A stretch of 6,987 nt of DNA from Deltaproteobacteria bacterium (GCA_024277475.1 JAJRVC010000525.1:1-6987), one strand, 5' to 3'; counted from the first letter of the stretch, positions 1 through 6,077 are shown. Program-made: numbers and translations. Notes: generated by a model from the sequence alone, not told the origin.

Positions 1-13
1 AAAAAATAAAATT

Positions 14-748
14 ATGGATATTTTCGTCATTGCTTTCTCAGCCCTTGCCGTTTTAGTTGCCGGCATTATTCGCGGTTACAGCGGCTTTGGTTTTTCGATG
101 ATCGCCACCACCAGCATGACCCTCGTCCTGCCTCCGGTGGAAGTCATCCCCGTGGTCCTGGTACTGGAAATTCTGGCAAGCGCCTGGCTGCTGCCTCGTG
201 TATGGAAACAGATTGACTGGAGGTCATTGAGATGGCTTTCTGCGGGTGTCCTGGTCGGCACCCCTCCCGGCGTGTATTTACTTGCCCATGTTCCTGCGAG
301 ATCCATGCGTGCAGGCATCGCCCTTGCAATCATGTTTCTGGTTGTCCTGCTGTGGAGGGGTTTTCATCTAAAAACGATGCCCGGCAGACCCGGGACGGTG
401 GCTACCGGATTGTTTTCAGGATTGTTAAACGGCAGTGCTGCTATCGGGGGGCCGCCGGTGATTCTGTTTTATTTTTCGTCCCCGGCAGCCGTCACGGTCT
501 CCCGGGCTTCCATAATTGCCTATTTTTTGGGGACCGACAGCCTGGCCTGGGTTGTGAGCCTGGCCCACGGGCTGGTGACAATTAAGACGGGGATTTTTAG
601 CGGCCTATTGTGCGCTCCCCTGCTCGTGGGTATCATTTTGGGGAATCGACTTTTCACCCATAGCGAAAAAGACACGTTTAAGCGGAAAGTACTAATTCTA
701 TTGATGTTGTTATCTTTGGCGGCTTTATTACGAACCGTGTATGGATAG
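14..748 (+). CDS. TauE/SafE family membrane exporter
   Basis: This is a 244-residue, very hydrophobic protein of the TauE/SafE (DUF81) family, whose members are inner-membrane permeases usually linked to export of sulfite, sulfoacetate or other organosulfur anions. What the sequence shows: an N-terminal membrane helix leads into the family glycine motif GYSGFGFSM (residues 21-29), and the second half carries the matching repeat GLLNGSAAIGGPPVI (136-150), the two-repeat layout typical of TauE. About seven to eight membrane segments can be drawn by eye. Length is normal for the family (about 240-260). The ATG at 14 gives a sensible N-terminus, but only 13 A/T-rich bases lie upstream, so no ribosome-binding site or promoter can be judged. 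No neighbour points to a substrate. The family call is firm; the substrate is unknown. Confidence 0.88.
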   Translation: MDIFVIAFSALAVLVAGIIRGYSGFGFSMIATTSMTLVLPPVEVIPVVLVLEILASAWLLPRVWKQIDWRSLRWLSAGVLVGTPPGVYLLAHVPARSMRAGIALAIMFLVVLLWRGFHLKTMPGRPGTVATGLFSGLLNGSAAIGGPPVILFYFSSPAAVTVSRASIIAYFLGTDSLAWVVSLAHGLVTIKTGIFSGLLCAPLLVGIILGNRLFTHSEKDTFKRKVLILLMLLSLAALLRTVYG

Positions 749-763
749 AGTTTAATTTCCTCG

Positions 764-777
764 CCAGTTTAAACTGG
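764..777. repeat. perfect 14-bp palindrome in intergenic spacer
   Basis: CCAGTTTAAACTGG is a perfect inverted repeat with no loop, 16 bp after the exporter stop codon. It is not followed by a T-run, so it does not look like an intrinsic terminator. A site for a dimeric DNA-binding protein is the likelier reading, but that is inference. Confidence 0.5.
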
Positions 778-789
778 ACAAGGATTTCC

Positions 790-801
790 ATCTTTAAAGA
801 T
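790..801. repeat. perfect 12-bp palindrome in intergenic spacer
   Basis: ATCTTTAAAGAT is a second perfect palindrome whose centre lies 25 bp from that of the palindrome at 764-777. Both share the core CTTTAAAG/GTTTAAAC pattern around TTTAAA. They may be paired operator half-sites, or chance in AT-rich spacer DNA. Confidence 0.4.
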
Positions 802-901
802 CTTACCATGCTTAACCCCCTTATGACGATAGGATGCAATGCGCCAAGCGCACACATACCCTGATCGCCTTGGCCGGGGTGTGAAATCAAGGAGATAAAA
901 C

Positions 902-930
902 TTGACGCCCTCCCACCATTGTTATAACAT
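902..930 (+). promoter_or_regulatory. candidate promoter of the toxin-antitoxin operon
   Basis: TTGACG (902-907) matches a sigma-70 -35 box in five of six positions. TAACAT (925-930) at 17-bp spacing, or TATAAC (923-928) at 15-bp spacing, could be the -10 box. The adjacent stretch from 921 to 940 is an imperfect palindrome around ACATATGT (GTTATA on the left, TATAAAC on the right). This is the kind of site where AbrB/MazE-type antitoxins repress their own promoter. The family behaviour is known; its use here is inferred. Confidence 0.35.
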
Positions 931-946
931 ATGTATAAACATCGAT

Positions 947-952
947 AGGAGG
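947..952 (+). promoter_or_regulatory. ribosome-binding site that fixes the antitoxin start
   Basis: AGGAGG lies 8 bases before the ATG at 961. A GTG at 952 in the same frame overlaps the Shine-Dalgarno itself, so it cannot be the used start; translation should begin at 961. Confidence 0.8.
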
Positions 953-960
953 TGACGATC

Positions 961-1191
961 ATGCTGGCCTTAAAAATTCGTAAAATTGGTAACTCCCTGG
1001 GTATCGTACTGCCTAAAGAGGCGCTGTCTCGATTGAAAGTGGCGGAAGGTGGTACCATATATATGACAGATTCAAAAGACGGCGCATTCAGGTTGACGGC
1101 TTTAAACGAAAAATTCCCCGATCAGATGAAAGAGGCGGAACGGATCATGCGTGAAGATCGGGATGTCCTTCATGAACTTGCCGGGAGATGA
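961..1191 (+). CDS. AbrB/MazE/SpoVT-type antitoxin
   Basis: This is a 76-residue antitoxin with an N-terminal swapped-hairpin DNA-binding domain of the AbrB/MazE/SpoVT superfamily. The diagnostic stretch is IRKIGNSLGIVLPKEAL (residues 6-22), followed by a short beta-rich segment to about residue 47. The charged C-terminal tail (about 50-76, rich in Glu, Arg and Lys) is presumably the part that wraps and neutralises the toxin. The start at 961 is chosen from the AGGAGG at 947-952. Its stop codon overlaps the toxin start in an ATGA arrangement, which implies translational coupling and the antitoxin-first order usual for type II systems. The protein probably represses its own promoter through the palindromic region near 921-940. 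The domain call is firm; pairing with the downstream toxin follows from the overlap. Confidence 0.88.
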   Translation: MLALKIRKIGNSLGIVLPKEALSRLKVAEGGTIYMTDSKDGAFRLTALNEKFPDQMKEAERIMREDRDVLHELAGR

Positions 1192-1586
1192 AAACAGACT
1201 GGAAATGGATCGACTCGGAGGTTGTTCTTGCCATCCATGACCAGCAGCTTGCTGAACACGGCGGATCAGATGGTATACGGGATAAGGGGTTGATCGAAAG
1301 CGCCTTGGCCCGACCCCGGAATCTTGCAAGCTATTCAGCATCCGATATTTTCGATCTTGCGGCTGAATATGGCTACGGTATTGCACGTAACCATGGTTTT
1401 ATCGATGGGAATAAACGCACCGCCTATGTCGTCACCCGGATTTTTCTTGTTCTAAACGGTCACGATTTAACGGCACCGGCTGTTGAACGGGTTCTTGTTT
1501 TCGAGAAGCTGGGCAGGGGGGAGCTTGCACCGGACGAATTTGCCAGGTGGCTTCGGCGTTACGGAAAGGTCCGAGGGCCTCGTTAA
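1188..1586 (+). CDS. doc: Doc-type (death-on-curing) Fic-fold toxin
   Basis: This is a 132-residue type II toxin of the Fic/Doc superfamily. The active-site loop reads HGFIDGNKRT (residues 69-78). This is the Doc form of the Fic motif, with catalytic His69, acidic Asp73 and the phosphate-binding GNKRT. The upstream signature GIRDKGLIESALARP (29-43) is also typical of Doc proteins. P1 Doc phosphorylates elongation factor Tu on a conserved threonine and so stops translation; the same activity is expected here but not shown. The catalytic motif is intact, so the toxin looks active. The gene starts inside the antitoxin stop (4-bp overlap). Oddity: codons for residues 127-132 and the TAA stop lie inside a dispersed repeat (1565-1633), so the extreme C-terminus seems to have been donated by that repeat. 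Length is close to the P1 Doc length of 126. Confidence 0.9.
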   Translation: MKTDWKWIDSEVVLAIHDQQLAEHGGSDGIRDKGLIESALARPRNLASYSASDIFDLAAEYGYGIARNHGFIDGNKRTAYVVTRIFLVLNGHDLTAPAVERVLVFEKLGRGELAPDEFARWLRRYGKVRGPR

Positions 1587-1633
1587 AAATGCTCATTTCC
1601 CCCAATAATTGCCAAATTGGCTCCGAATTTTGG
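1565..1633 (+). repeat. dispersed repeat family 2, copy A
   Basis: This stretch is similar, in inverted orientation, to 5943-6014. Shared blocks include aatgctcattt, aataattgccaa, ttggctcc and aattttgg, and the first 20 bases differ at only three positions. It covers the last codons of the toxin gene and the first part of the spacer to the thiolase. The remaining bases to 1774 hold no gene that I can support and no clear terminator. Confidence 0.75.
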
Positions 1634-1774
1634 TGCTTGTAATTTGGGATTTTATATACCTGGACACCAAAGCCGCAAATTCAGAGTATCGATTTTTTGC
1701 TGGGAAATCAACGTTAGATAGTCCGCTGTATATAATTGTTGAGCGTTTGGTCCACTATCCGGATCAATTAAGGT

Positions 1775-3016
1775 TCAAATCCGTTCCACCACAGCTGCGA
1801 TGCCCAAGCCGCCGCCTCCGCAAATACACTCGAGGCCGTAGCGAACGTTTCTTCGCTGCATTTCATAGAGCAGGGTTACCAGCACCCGGGTGCCGGTGCA
1901 GGCAATCGGATGCCCCAGCGAGATCCCCGATCCATTGACGTTGACCTTGTCGTAGTCCTTCGGCCCAATCCCCATCTGTTTCAGATCGGCGAGCACCTGA
2001 GCCGCAAAGGCCTCCTGCACCTCGATAAGATCAATCTGATCGAACGCCAAACCGGCCCGCTCGAGGGCAAGGTCGGCTGCCTTGGGGACGGTCGCATAGG
2101 CCTTGCGGGGGTCGTCTCCTATCACCGCAAAAGATTTCAATTTGCCAAGCGGCTCTAAGCCCAGTTCCTGCGCTTTTTCAGCCGACACCACCACCACGGC
2201 AGCCGCACCGTCATTTTCTGAAGAAGAATTGCCCGCGGTACAGACGCCGCCCAGCACCGGCTTCAATCGTGCCAGCTTCTCGAGACTTGTATCTTTTCGC
2301 GGGCCTTGATCCGCAGCAACCACTAGTGGATCGCCTTTGGGCTGGGAAACAGCCACCGAAAGAATTTCCCGGTCAAATTTGCCGGCCGTAATCGCCGCAC
2401 AAGCCTTCTGGTGGCTCCCCAGAGCCCAGCGATCACATTCTTCGCGCGAGATATCTTCTTCGGCGGCAGCCGTCTCGGCCCAGGCCATCATGGACGCCAA
2501 AATCCCGTAGCGTTTCTCAGGCTGGGACATCACTCTGGCCCGTTGGATGCGGTCGTAGATGGGCAGCCCCCACATGGAAAGATCACCATGACCCTTCGGC
2601 ATGCCCTTTTTGCCCCCAACACCCCATTTGATGTCCCCCGGAATATAAAATTCGGCGGCGCTCATGTTCTCAACCCCGCCGGCAACCACGATATCGGCGT
2701 GACCGGATTGGATCTTCATGGCGGCAAAGCATATTGCATCCAGGCCCGTACAGCAGCGTCTGTCGATGGTGATGCCGGGGATCGATTCGGGCCAACCCGC
2801 TGTTAGCAGCGCCATGCGCGCGATATTGACATTCTCCCCGTTCTGATAAGATTGACCCATGATGACATCATCGATCCATTCCGGTTTTACAGCGACCCGG
2901 TCGACGACTTCATTAAGGATCAGGGCGGCAAGGTCGTAGGCCGGTATGTCCCTGAACGCGCCCATATAGTAGCCCACCGGTGTTCTTGCGGCGCTGACAA
3001 TGACTGCATCTTTCAT
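1775..3016 (-). CDS. acetyl-CoA C-acyltransferase (thiolase)
   Basis: This is a 413-residue thiolase, catalysing the CoA-dependent cleavage of 3-ketoacyl-CoA (or the reverse condensation), the last step of beta-oxidation. What the sequence shows: N-terminal DAVIVSAARTPVG (3-15); nucleophilic Cys88 in RCCTGLDAI; the GGVENMSAAEF stretch (113-123); NGSGISLGHP (361-370) with catalytic His369; and C-terminal CGGGGLGIA with acid/base Cys399. Oddity: the usual active-site NEAF (or HEAF) motif reads QEAFAAQ, with Gln334 where Asn or His is expected. The start at 3016 is preferred over the in-frame ATG at 3034: GGAGGA (complement of 3021-3026) sits just before it, the protein then begins at the conserved MKDAVIV, and no Shine-Dalgarno precedes 3034. 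It lies downstream of the acyl-CoA dehydrogenase and the dehydrogenase remnant, on the same strand. Chain-length preference cannot be read from sequence. Confidence 0.93.
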   Translation of the reverse strand: MKDAVIVSAARTPVGYYMGAFRDIPAYDLAALILNEVVDRVAVKPEWIDDVIMGQSYQNGENVNIARMALLTAGWPESIPGITIDRRCCTGLDAICFAAMKIQSGHADIVVAGGVENMSAAEFYIPGDIKWGVGGKKGMPKGHGDLSMWGLPIYDRIQRARVMSQPEKRYGILASMMAWAETAAAEEDISREECDRWALGSHQKACAAITAGKFDREILSVAVSQPKGDPLVVAADQGPRKDTSLEKLARLKPVLGGVCTAGNSSSENDGAAAVVVVSAEKAQELGLEPLGKLKSFAVIGDDPRKAYATVPKAADLALERAGLAFDQIDLIEVQEAFAAQVLADLKQMGIGPKDYDKVNVNGSGISLGHPIACTGTRVLVTLLYEMQRRNVRYGLECICGGGGLGIAAVVERI

Positions 3017-3104
3017 TGATTCCTCCATCGACATCCTGTGCTGACAGTCTATTCAAAGGCTAAATCCACAAGCCGTCTTAAAAATAGGATTTTGGTTAAA
3101 GCCG

Positions 3105-3231
3105 CTAATTTCTAATTTTCCCGCCGGCTGCATTGTACACAAAAAAACCGCTGCCGGTTTTGCGCCCCAACGGGCCGGCCCTGACTTTGCGGTTGAGCAA
3201 CTGGGCGGGTAATAACGGATATCCCGGCCAT
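3105..3231 (-). pseudogene. deletion remnant of 3-hydroxyacyl-CoA dehydrogenase
   Basis: Reading from about 3224 to the stop at 3105-3107, the minus strand encodes the end of a 3-hydroxyacyl-CoA dehydrogenase: LLNRKVRAG followed by PLGRKTGSGFFVYN and a short tail. The LGRKTGxGFxxY motif is the hallmark of that family's C-terminal domain. The NAD-binding Rossmann domain and catalytic His region (about 240 residues of a usual 285-310) are absent. At the 5' side an ATG (3231-3229) lies two bases after the acyl-CoA dehydrogenase stop, behind a strong GGAGGGG; this looks like the original gene start. That ATG is in a different frame from the C-terminal motif and yields only a 39-codon out-of-frame peptide. 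A single internal deletion that kept both gene ends explains this. An assembly error is the alternative. Confidence 0.8.
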
Positions 3232-3233
3232 CT

Positions 3234-4418
3234 TCACCCCTCCTCTTGCGATTTATCCGGTGGTTTGTTTTTTAAGAGATTTCGGGGAATAATAAGACGC
3301 TGAATTTCGCTGGTACCTTCAAAAATACGATAGAGTCTAATATCGCGCAAATATTGTTCAATCCGATATTTGGTGAGGTAGCCATCTTCGCCGAAGATAT
3401 CCATGGCCATCTCGGTGATGCGACTGGCCATCTCGGTGCAAAACACTTTAACCATTGAGGCCTCATGGACGACTTGTTTGCCCTCGTCTCGGAGTCGGGC
3501 CGTGTGGTAGAGCATCTGCTCAGCGGCAAATATTGCAGTTGCCATATCGGCCAGCGTAAACTGGGTTGCCTGCAGATCAGCGGCGGGTCTGCCGGCAGCC
3601 AGCAGGTTGCGAACGCGCTCGATACTGATCTCCAGGGTTTTCTTGGCGGCACCCAACGCGCAGGCACCCATGGTCAAACGCCCCTTATCCAGCACCCGCA
3701 TGGCGGTCTTAAAGCCCTGGCCGACCATTTCCATGCCGCCGATGACGTTTTCACGCGGGACTTTGCAGTCTTTGAATACCAGCTCATGGGTATGGGACCC
3801 CTTCATGCCCATCTTGACATCCGCCGGGCCGACCGCAAAACCCGGCATGTCTTTTTCGATGATAAAAGCGGTGAAACCGCCCCGGGCTCGTTTGGCTTCA
3901 TCGGTCACGGCAATGGTGGTAAACACATGGGCACAATTTGCATTGGTTATGAATTGCTTGGTGCCGTTTAAAATCCAAAAGTCGCCATTCAGTACGGCGC
4001 TGGTGCTGATATTGGCGGCGTCGGAGCCGGCGCCGGGTTCAGTTAGGGCAAAGGCGGCGGTCCACTCACCGGAGGCAATGCGGGGCAGGTATCTCTGCTT
4101 CTGGTCGCCGGTGCCGTCATAGAGAATGCCCATCGAGCCGATGCCGTTGCTGGTCCCGATTCGCGATCGGAAGCAGGCGTTTGTTTGGGTCATTTCCTCG
4201 TAAAGCAAAACCTCCTCATAGGTCGACAGTCCCAGGCCGCCGTAGGCCCTGGGGATCGATAGGCCGAAGAGGCCGAGTTTGCGCATTTTTGAAACAATTG
4301 CATCCGGGATATGGCCGTCTATTTCCACCTGCAAGGCGATTGGCTCCAGATCAGTTTTTACAAACGCTTGAACTTTGGAATGGATTTTAGTGAAATTATC
4401 CGATGTGCTGTATCCCAT
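3234..4418 (-). CDS. acyl-CoA dehydrogenase (short/medium-chain type)
   Basis: This is a 394-residue FAD enzyme that introduces the 2,3 double bond into acyl-CoA, the first step of beta-oxidation, passing electrons to electron-transfer flavoprotein. What the sequence shows: an N-terminal helical domain (about 1-120), the family signature FALTEPGAGSD (123-133), a middle beta domain with NGTKQFITNA (151-160), and a C-terminal helical domain ending in YRIFEGTSEIQRLI. Glu367 in FEGT is the catalytic base position used by short- and medium-chain enzymes, butyryl-CoA and glutaryl-CoA dehydrogenases. Second signature, slightly off: FGEDGYLTKY (342-351), where most relatives have GGxGY. The start at 4418 is preferred to the ATG at 4442 because GAAGGA lies about 11 bases upstream of it, while no good site precedes 4442. 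It heads the block with the dehydrogenase remnant and thiolase. Substrate unknown. Confidence 0.93.
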   Translation of the reverse strand: MGYSTSDNFTKIHSKVQAFVKTDLEPIALQVEIDGHIPDAIVSKMRKLGLFGLSIPRAYGGLGLSTYEEVLLYEEMTQTNACFRSRIGTSNGIGSMGILYDGTGDQKQRYLPRIASGEWTAAFALTEPGAGSDAANISTSAVLNGDFWILNGTKQFITNANCAHVFTTIAVTDEAKRARGGFTAFIIEKDMPGFAVGPADVKMGMKGSHTHELVFKDCKVPRENVIGGMEMVGQGFKTAMRVLDKGRLTMGACALGAAKKTLEISIERVRNLLAAGRPAADLQATQFTLADMATAIFAAEQMLYHTARLRDEGKQVVHEASMVKVFCTEMASRITEMAMDIFGEDGYLTKYRIEQYLRDIRLYRIFEGTSEIQRLIIPRNLLKNKPPDKSQEEG

Positions 4419-4477
4419 TTTTGGATCGTTCCTTCTTATCATCCTGATTTTTGCTGTGAAAGGAATGAACTTTTTTT

Positions 4478-4546
4478 ATCTGACAGGATCACCAGGATGA
4501 ACAGGACTTTCTCCCGGTTTCCGTAGGCAATCGGGAATACAGATAA
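4478..4546 (+). repeat. dispersed repeat family 1, copy 1 (9-bp periodic with hairpin)
   Basis: The copy opens with three 9-bp units of the form acaggatca (4483-4509). A hairpin follows: 4513-4522 can pair with 4526-4535 around a 3-nt loop, with eight Watson-Crick pairs, one G-T pair and one mismatch. It ends in cgggaatacagataa. It matches 5763-5830 in the same orientation, with about eleven differences by eye. It lies between the aminotransferase stop and the acyl-CoA dehydrogenase start. Confidence 0.85.
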
Positions 4547-4560
4547 CCCTGTAGAACCCG

Positions 4561-4576
4561 TCTATTTCAAAATAGA
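4561..4576 (-). terminator. weak hairpin after the aminotransferase
   Basis: TCTATTT and AAATAGA form a perfect inverted repeat 15 bp past the aminotransferase stop codon. The stem is short and AT-only apart from one pair, and no clear T-run follows on the minus strand. This is at best a weak terminator. Confidence 0.2.
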
Positions 4577-4590
4577 ATCACTCCAATCTG

Positions 4591-5700
4591 TTATAATTGT
4601 TTTAAAAACCGTTCTAGCCGTGCAACAGCCTCCGGCAGGTTCCTACGTCCGAAACCGATGCGAAAGTGATTGCCGTTGTCATCGTATAACGTGCCCGGCA
4701 ACAACAGCACACCGGCGGATTTTACCAGGGCCTTGCAGAATGTGTCAACGTCCATACCCAGCAGTCGAGGAAATCCGATCGAACCGGCTTGCGGCCGTTG
4801 CCATACGAATCGATCTGCATGTCGGGTAAAAAACTGATCGAGCACCTTCAGATTGTTGACAATAATTTCCAGGTTGCGTTCTGCCAATGTTTTTCGGTGA
4901 CGCAGGGCCAACTCTGCCAGAAATTCACTCGGTGCACTGTTGCAAATGGTTGTGTAATCCTTTAGAGCGGCCATCCCGTCATAAATCTTTGCATTGCGGG
5001 TGGCAATCCAGCCAATGCGCAGTCCTGGCAAACCATATGTTTTCGACATTACTCCCAGAGACACGGCGCGCTCTTCTAAGTCACAGGCGGCCGGCAGTCG
5101 GTCTTCTTCCCGATACTCAGATTCGCGATAGACTTCATCGGAAAACAGGATAATTTTATTTTCCCGCGCAATGCGGTTTACCTCTTGAAACTTATCCGAA
5201 GGCATCAGGTAACCTGTGGGGTTATGGGGGGTATTGATGATAATTGCTTTGGTATCGGGCTGAATGCTCTGTTTCAATTCGTCTATGTCAAGCCCCCACC
5301 CGTTCTCTTCATGTGCTTTCCACAGCGATACGTTACAGCCGATACTGCGAGCGACTTCGGTCAGGGACTGGTAACATGGCCAATGAACGATGACATGGTC
5401 GCCTGCATTAAGTACTGCATGCATAAACAGAAAGATGGCCTCCTCTGCGCCGGTGTGCACCAGCACCTGATCCGGCTGGATATTATGGTATAACCTGCAG
5501 ATTACCCTTCGTAGCGACGGACTGCCCATGGATTCCGTATAGCCCAGCCAGTGTTGATGAAACCGGTCGGCGGCGTCCGGCTCGAGAGCAAGCAAATCCT
5601 GAATTGCTAAGGATTCACAATCCGAACAACACAGCACATAATCAACGTTGAATTCATATCTGGCAAAATAGCGTTCAAGCTTGAAAGGGGGAATTTGCAT
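4591..5700 (-). CDS. PLP-dependent class I/II aminotransferase
   Basis: This is a 369-residue fold-type I pyridoxal-phosphate enzyme. Visible landmarks: TGAEEAI (83-89), where cofactor phosphate is bound; NTPHNPTGY (156-164) with Asn160; SDEVYRE (187-193) with Asp188 and Tyr191; MSKTYGLPGLRIGW (218-231), where Lys220 forms the Schiff base; and Arg347 in FRIGFGR, expected to hold the substrate carboxylate. All cofactor residues are present, so it should be active. The amino donor and product cannot be told from sequence. A small cysteine cluster, LCCSDCES (23-30), is unusual near the N-terminus. The ATG at 5700 follows GGAGA about 10 bases upstream. Neighbours do not share an obvious pathway with it, and it is flanked on both sides by copies of repeat family 1. 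It could be an independent unit or an insertion between metabolic genes. Confidence 0.92.
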   Translation of the reverse strand: MQIPPFKLERYFARYEFNVDYVLCCSDCESLAIQDLLALEPDAADRFHQHWLGYTESMGSPSLRRVICRLYHNIQPDQVLVHTGAEEAIFLFMHAVLNAGDHVIVHWPCYQSLTEVARSIGCNVSLWKAHEENGWGLDIDELKQSIQPDTKAIIINTPHNPTGYLMPSDKFQEVNRIARENKIILFSDEVYRESEYREEDRLPAACDLEERAVSLGVMSKTYGLPGLRIGWIATRNAKIYDGMAALKDYTTICNSAPSEFLAELALRHRKTLAERNLEIIVNNLKVLDQFFTRHADRFVWQRPQAGSIGFPRLLGMDVDTFCKALVKSAGVLLLPGTLYDDNGNHFRIGFGRRNLPEAVARLERFLKQL

Positions 5701-5762
5701 GCGTTATCAGTCTCCGGTCACGAATTGACAATTTTCTGTTGATCCACCGATATTGGACTATG

Positions 5763-5830
5763 ATCTGACAGCATCACCAGGACAAACAGGATTTTCCCCG
5801 GTTTCCGGAGAAACCCGGGAATACAAATAA
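5763..5830 (+). repeat. dispersed repeat family 1, copy 2
   Basis: Same orientation as 4478-4546. It has three 9-bp units (5768-5794), then a hairpin in which CCCGGTTTC (5797-5805) pairs with GAAACCCGGG (5810-5819) with one bulged C and a 4-nt loop, then gaatacaaataa. It lies 62 bp upstream of the aminotransferase start on that gene's 5' side. With the rest of 5701-6077 it forms a stretch without any gene that I can support. Confidence 0.85.
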
Positions 5831-5838
5831 TAGTAGGT

Positions 5839-5870
5839 GTTCACGGGTTCAAAGGTTCACGGGTTCAAGG
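5839..5870 (+). repeat. 16-bp tandem repeat, two units
   Basis: gttcacgggttcaaag (5839-5854) is followed directly by gttcacgggttcaagg (5855-5870); they differ at one base. A diverged, inverted relative lies at 6033-6065. Confidence 0.9.
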
Positions 5871-5942
5871 TTGCATTCTCGTCCCTGGACTGAATTTGGG
5901 ATGCGTATTTACGAGTAAAGCATCAACTTTGTCAGGCCAAAT

Positions 5943-6014
5943 CCAAAATTTGGAGCCAAATTGGCAATTATTTGAGAAAATGAGCATTGGGGTAAACGAG
6001 GACTTCGGATCTTT
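5943..6014 (-). repeat. dispersed repeat family 2, copy B
   Basis: The reverse complement of this stretch matches 1565-1633, with a few small indels. It is enclosed by the inverted gttcac-type arms at 5839-5870 and 6033-6065, giving a compact element of about 227 bp without a coding sequence. Confidence 0.75.
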
Positions 6015-6032
6015 AATGGCTTCTTTGTCCTT

Positions 6033-6065
6033 AACCCTGAACGTTGAACTCTGAACCTGTGAACG
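6033..6065 (-). repeat. diverged inverted copy of the gttcac repeat
   Basis: On the minus strand this reads as a degenerate series of gttca-type units (gttcacaggttcagag, then gttcaacgttcaggg), related to the tandem pair at 5839-5870 but in the opposite orientation. The two could form the arms of a long imperfect stem. Confidence 0.6.
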
Positions 6066-6077
6066 GTTTTGCTGTAC

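Noticed and set aside
678..1058. 126-codon minus-strand open frame across the exporter end, spacer and antitoxin
   Set aside because: It overlaps two well-supported plus-strand genes and both palindromes, and resembles no protein family.
1706..1764. Inverted gatagt/actatc pair near the thiolase 3' end as a terminator
   Set aside because: The stem is only six bases with a loop of about 40 and no T-run.
1609..1938. 109-codon plus-strand frame in the spacer between toxin and thiolase
   Set aside because: Its second half is antisense to the thiolase end, its first part starts inside the dispersed repeat, and the product shows no family motif.
3112..3231. 39-residue peptide from the ATG at 3231 behind a strong ribosome-binding site
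   Set aside because: It is the out-of-frame product of the dehydrogenase deletion; the Arg/Gln-rich sequence has no sign of function, so the ATG is treated as a relic.
4478..5870. Repeats considered as a CRISPR array
   Set aside because: There are only two long copies 1.3 kb apart with a gene between them, and the short tandem has no spacers.
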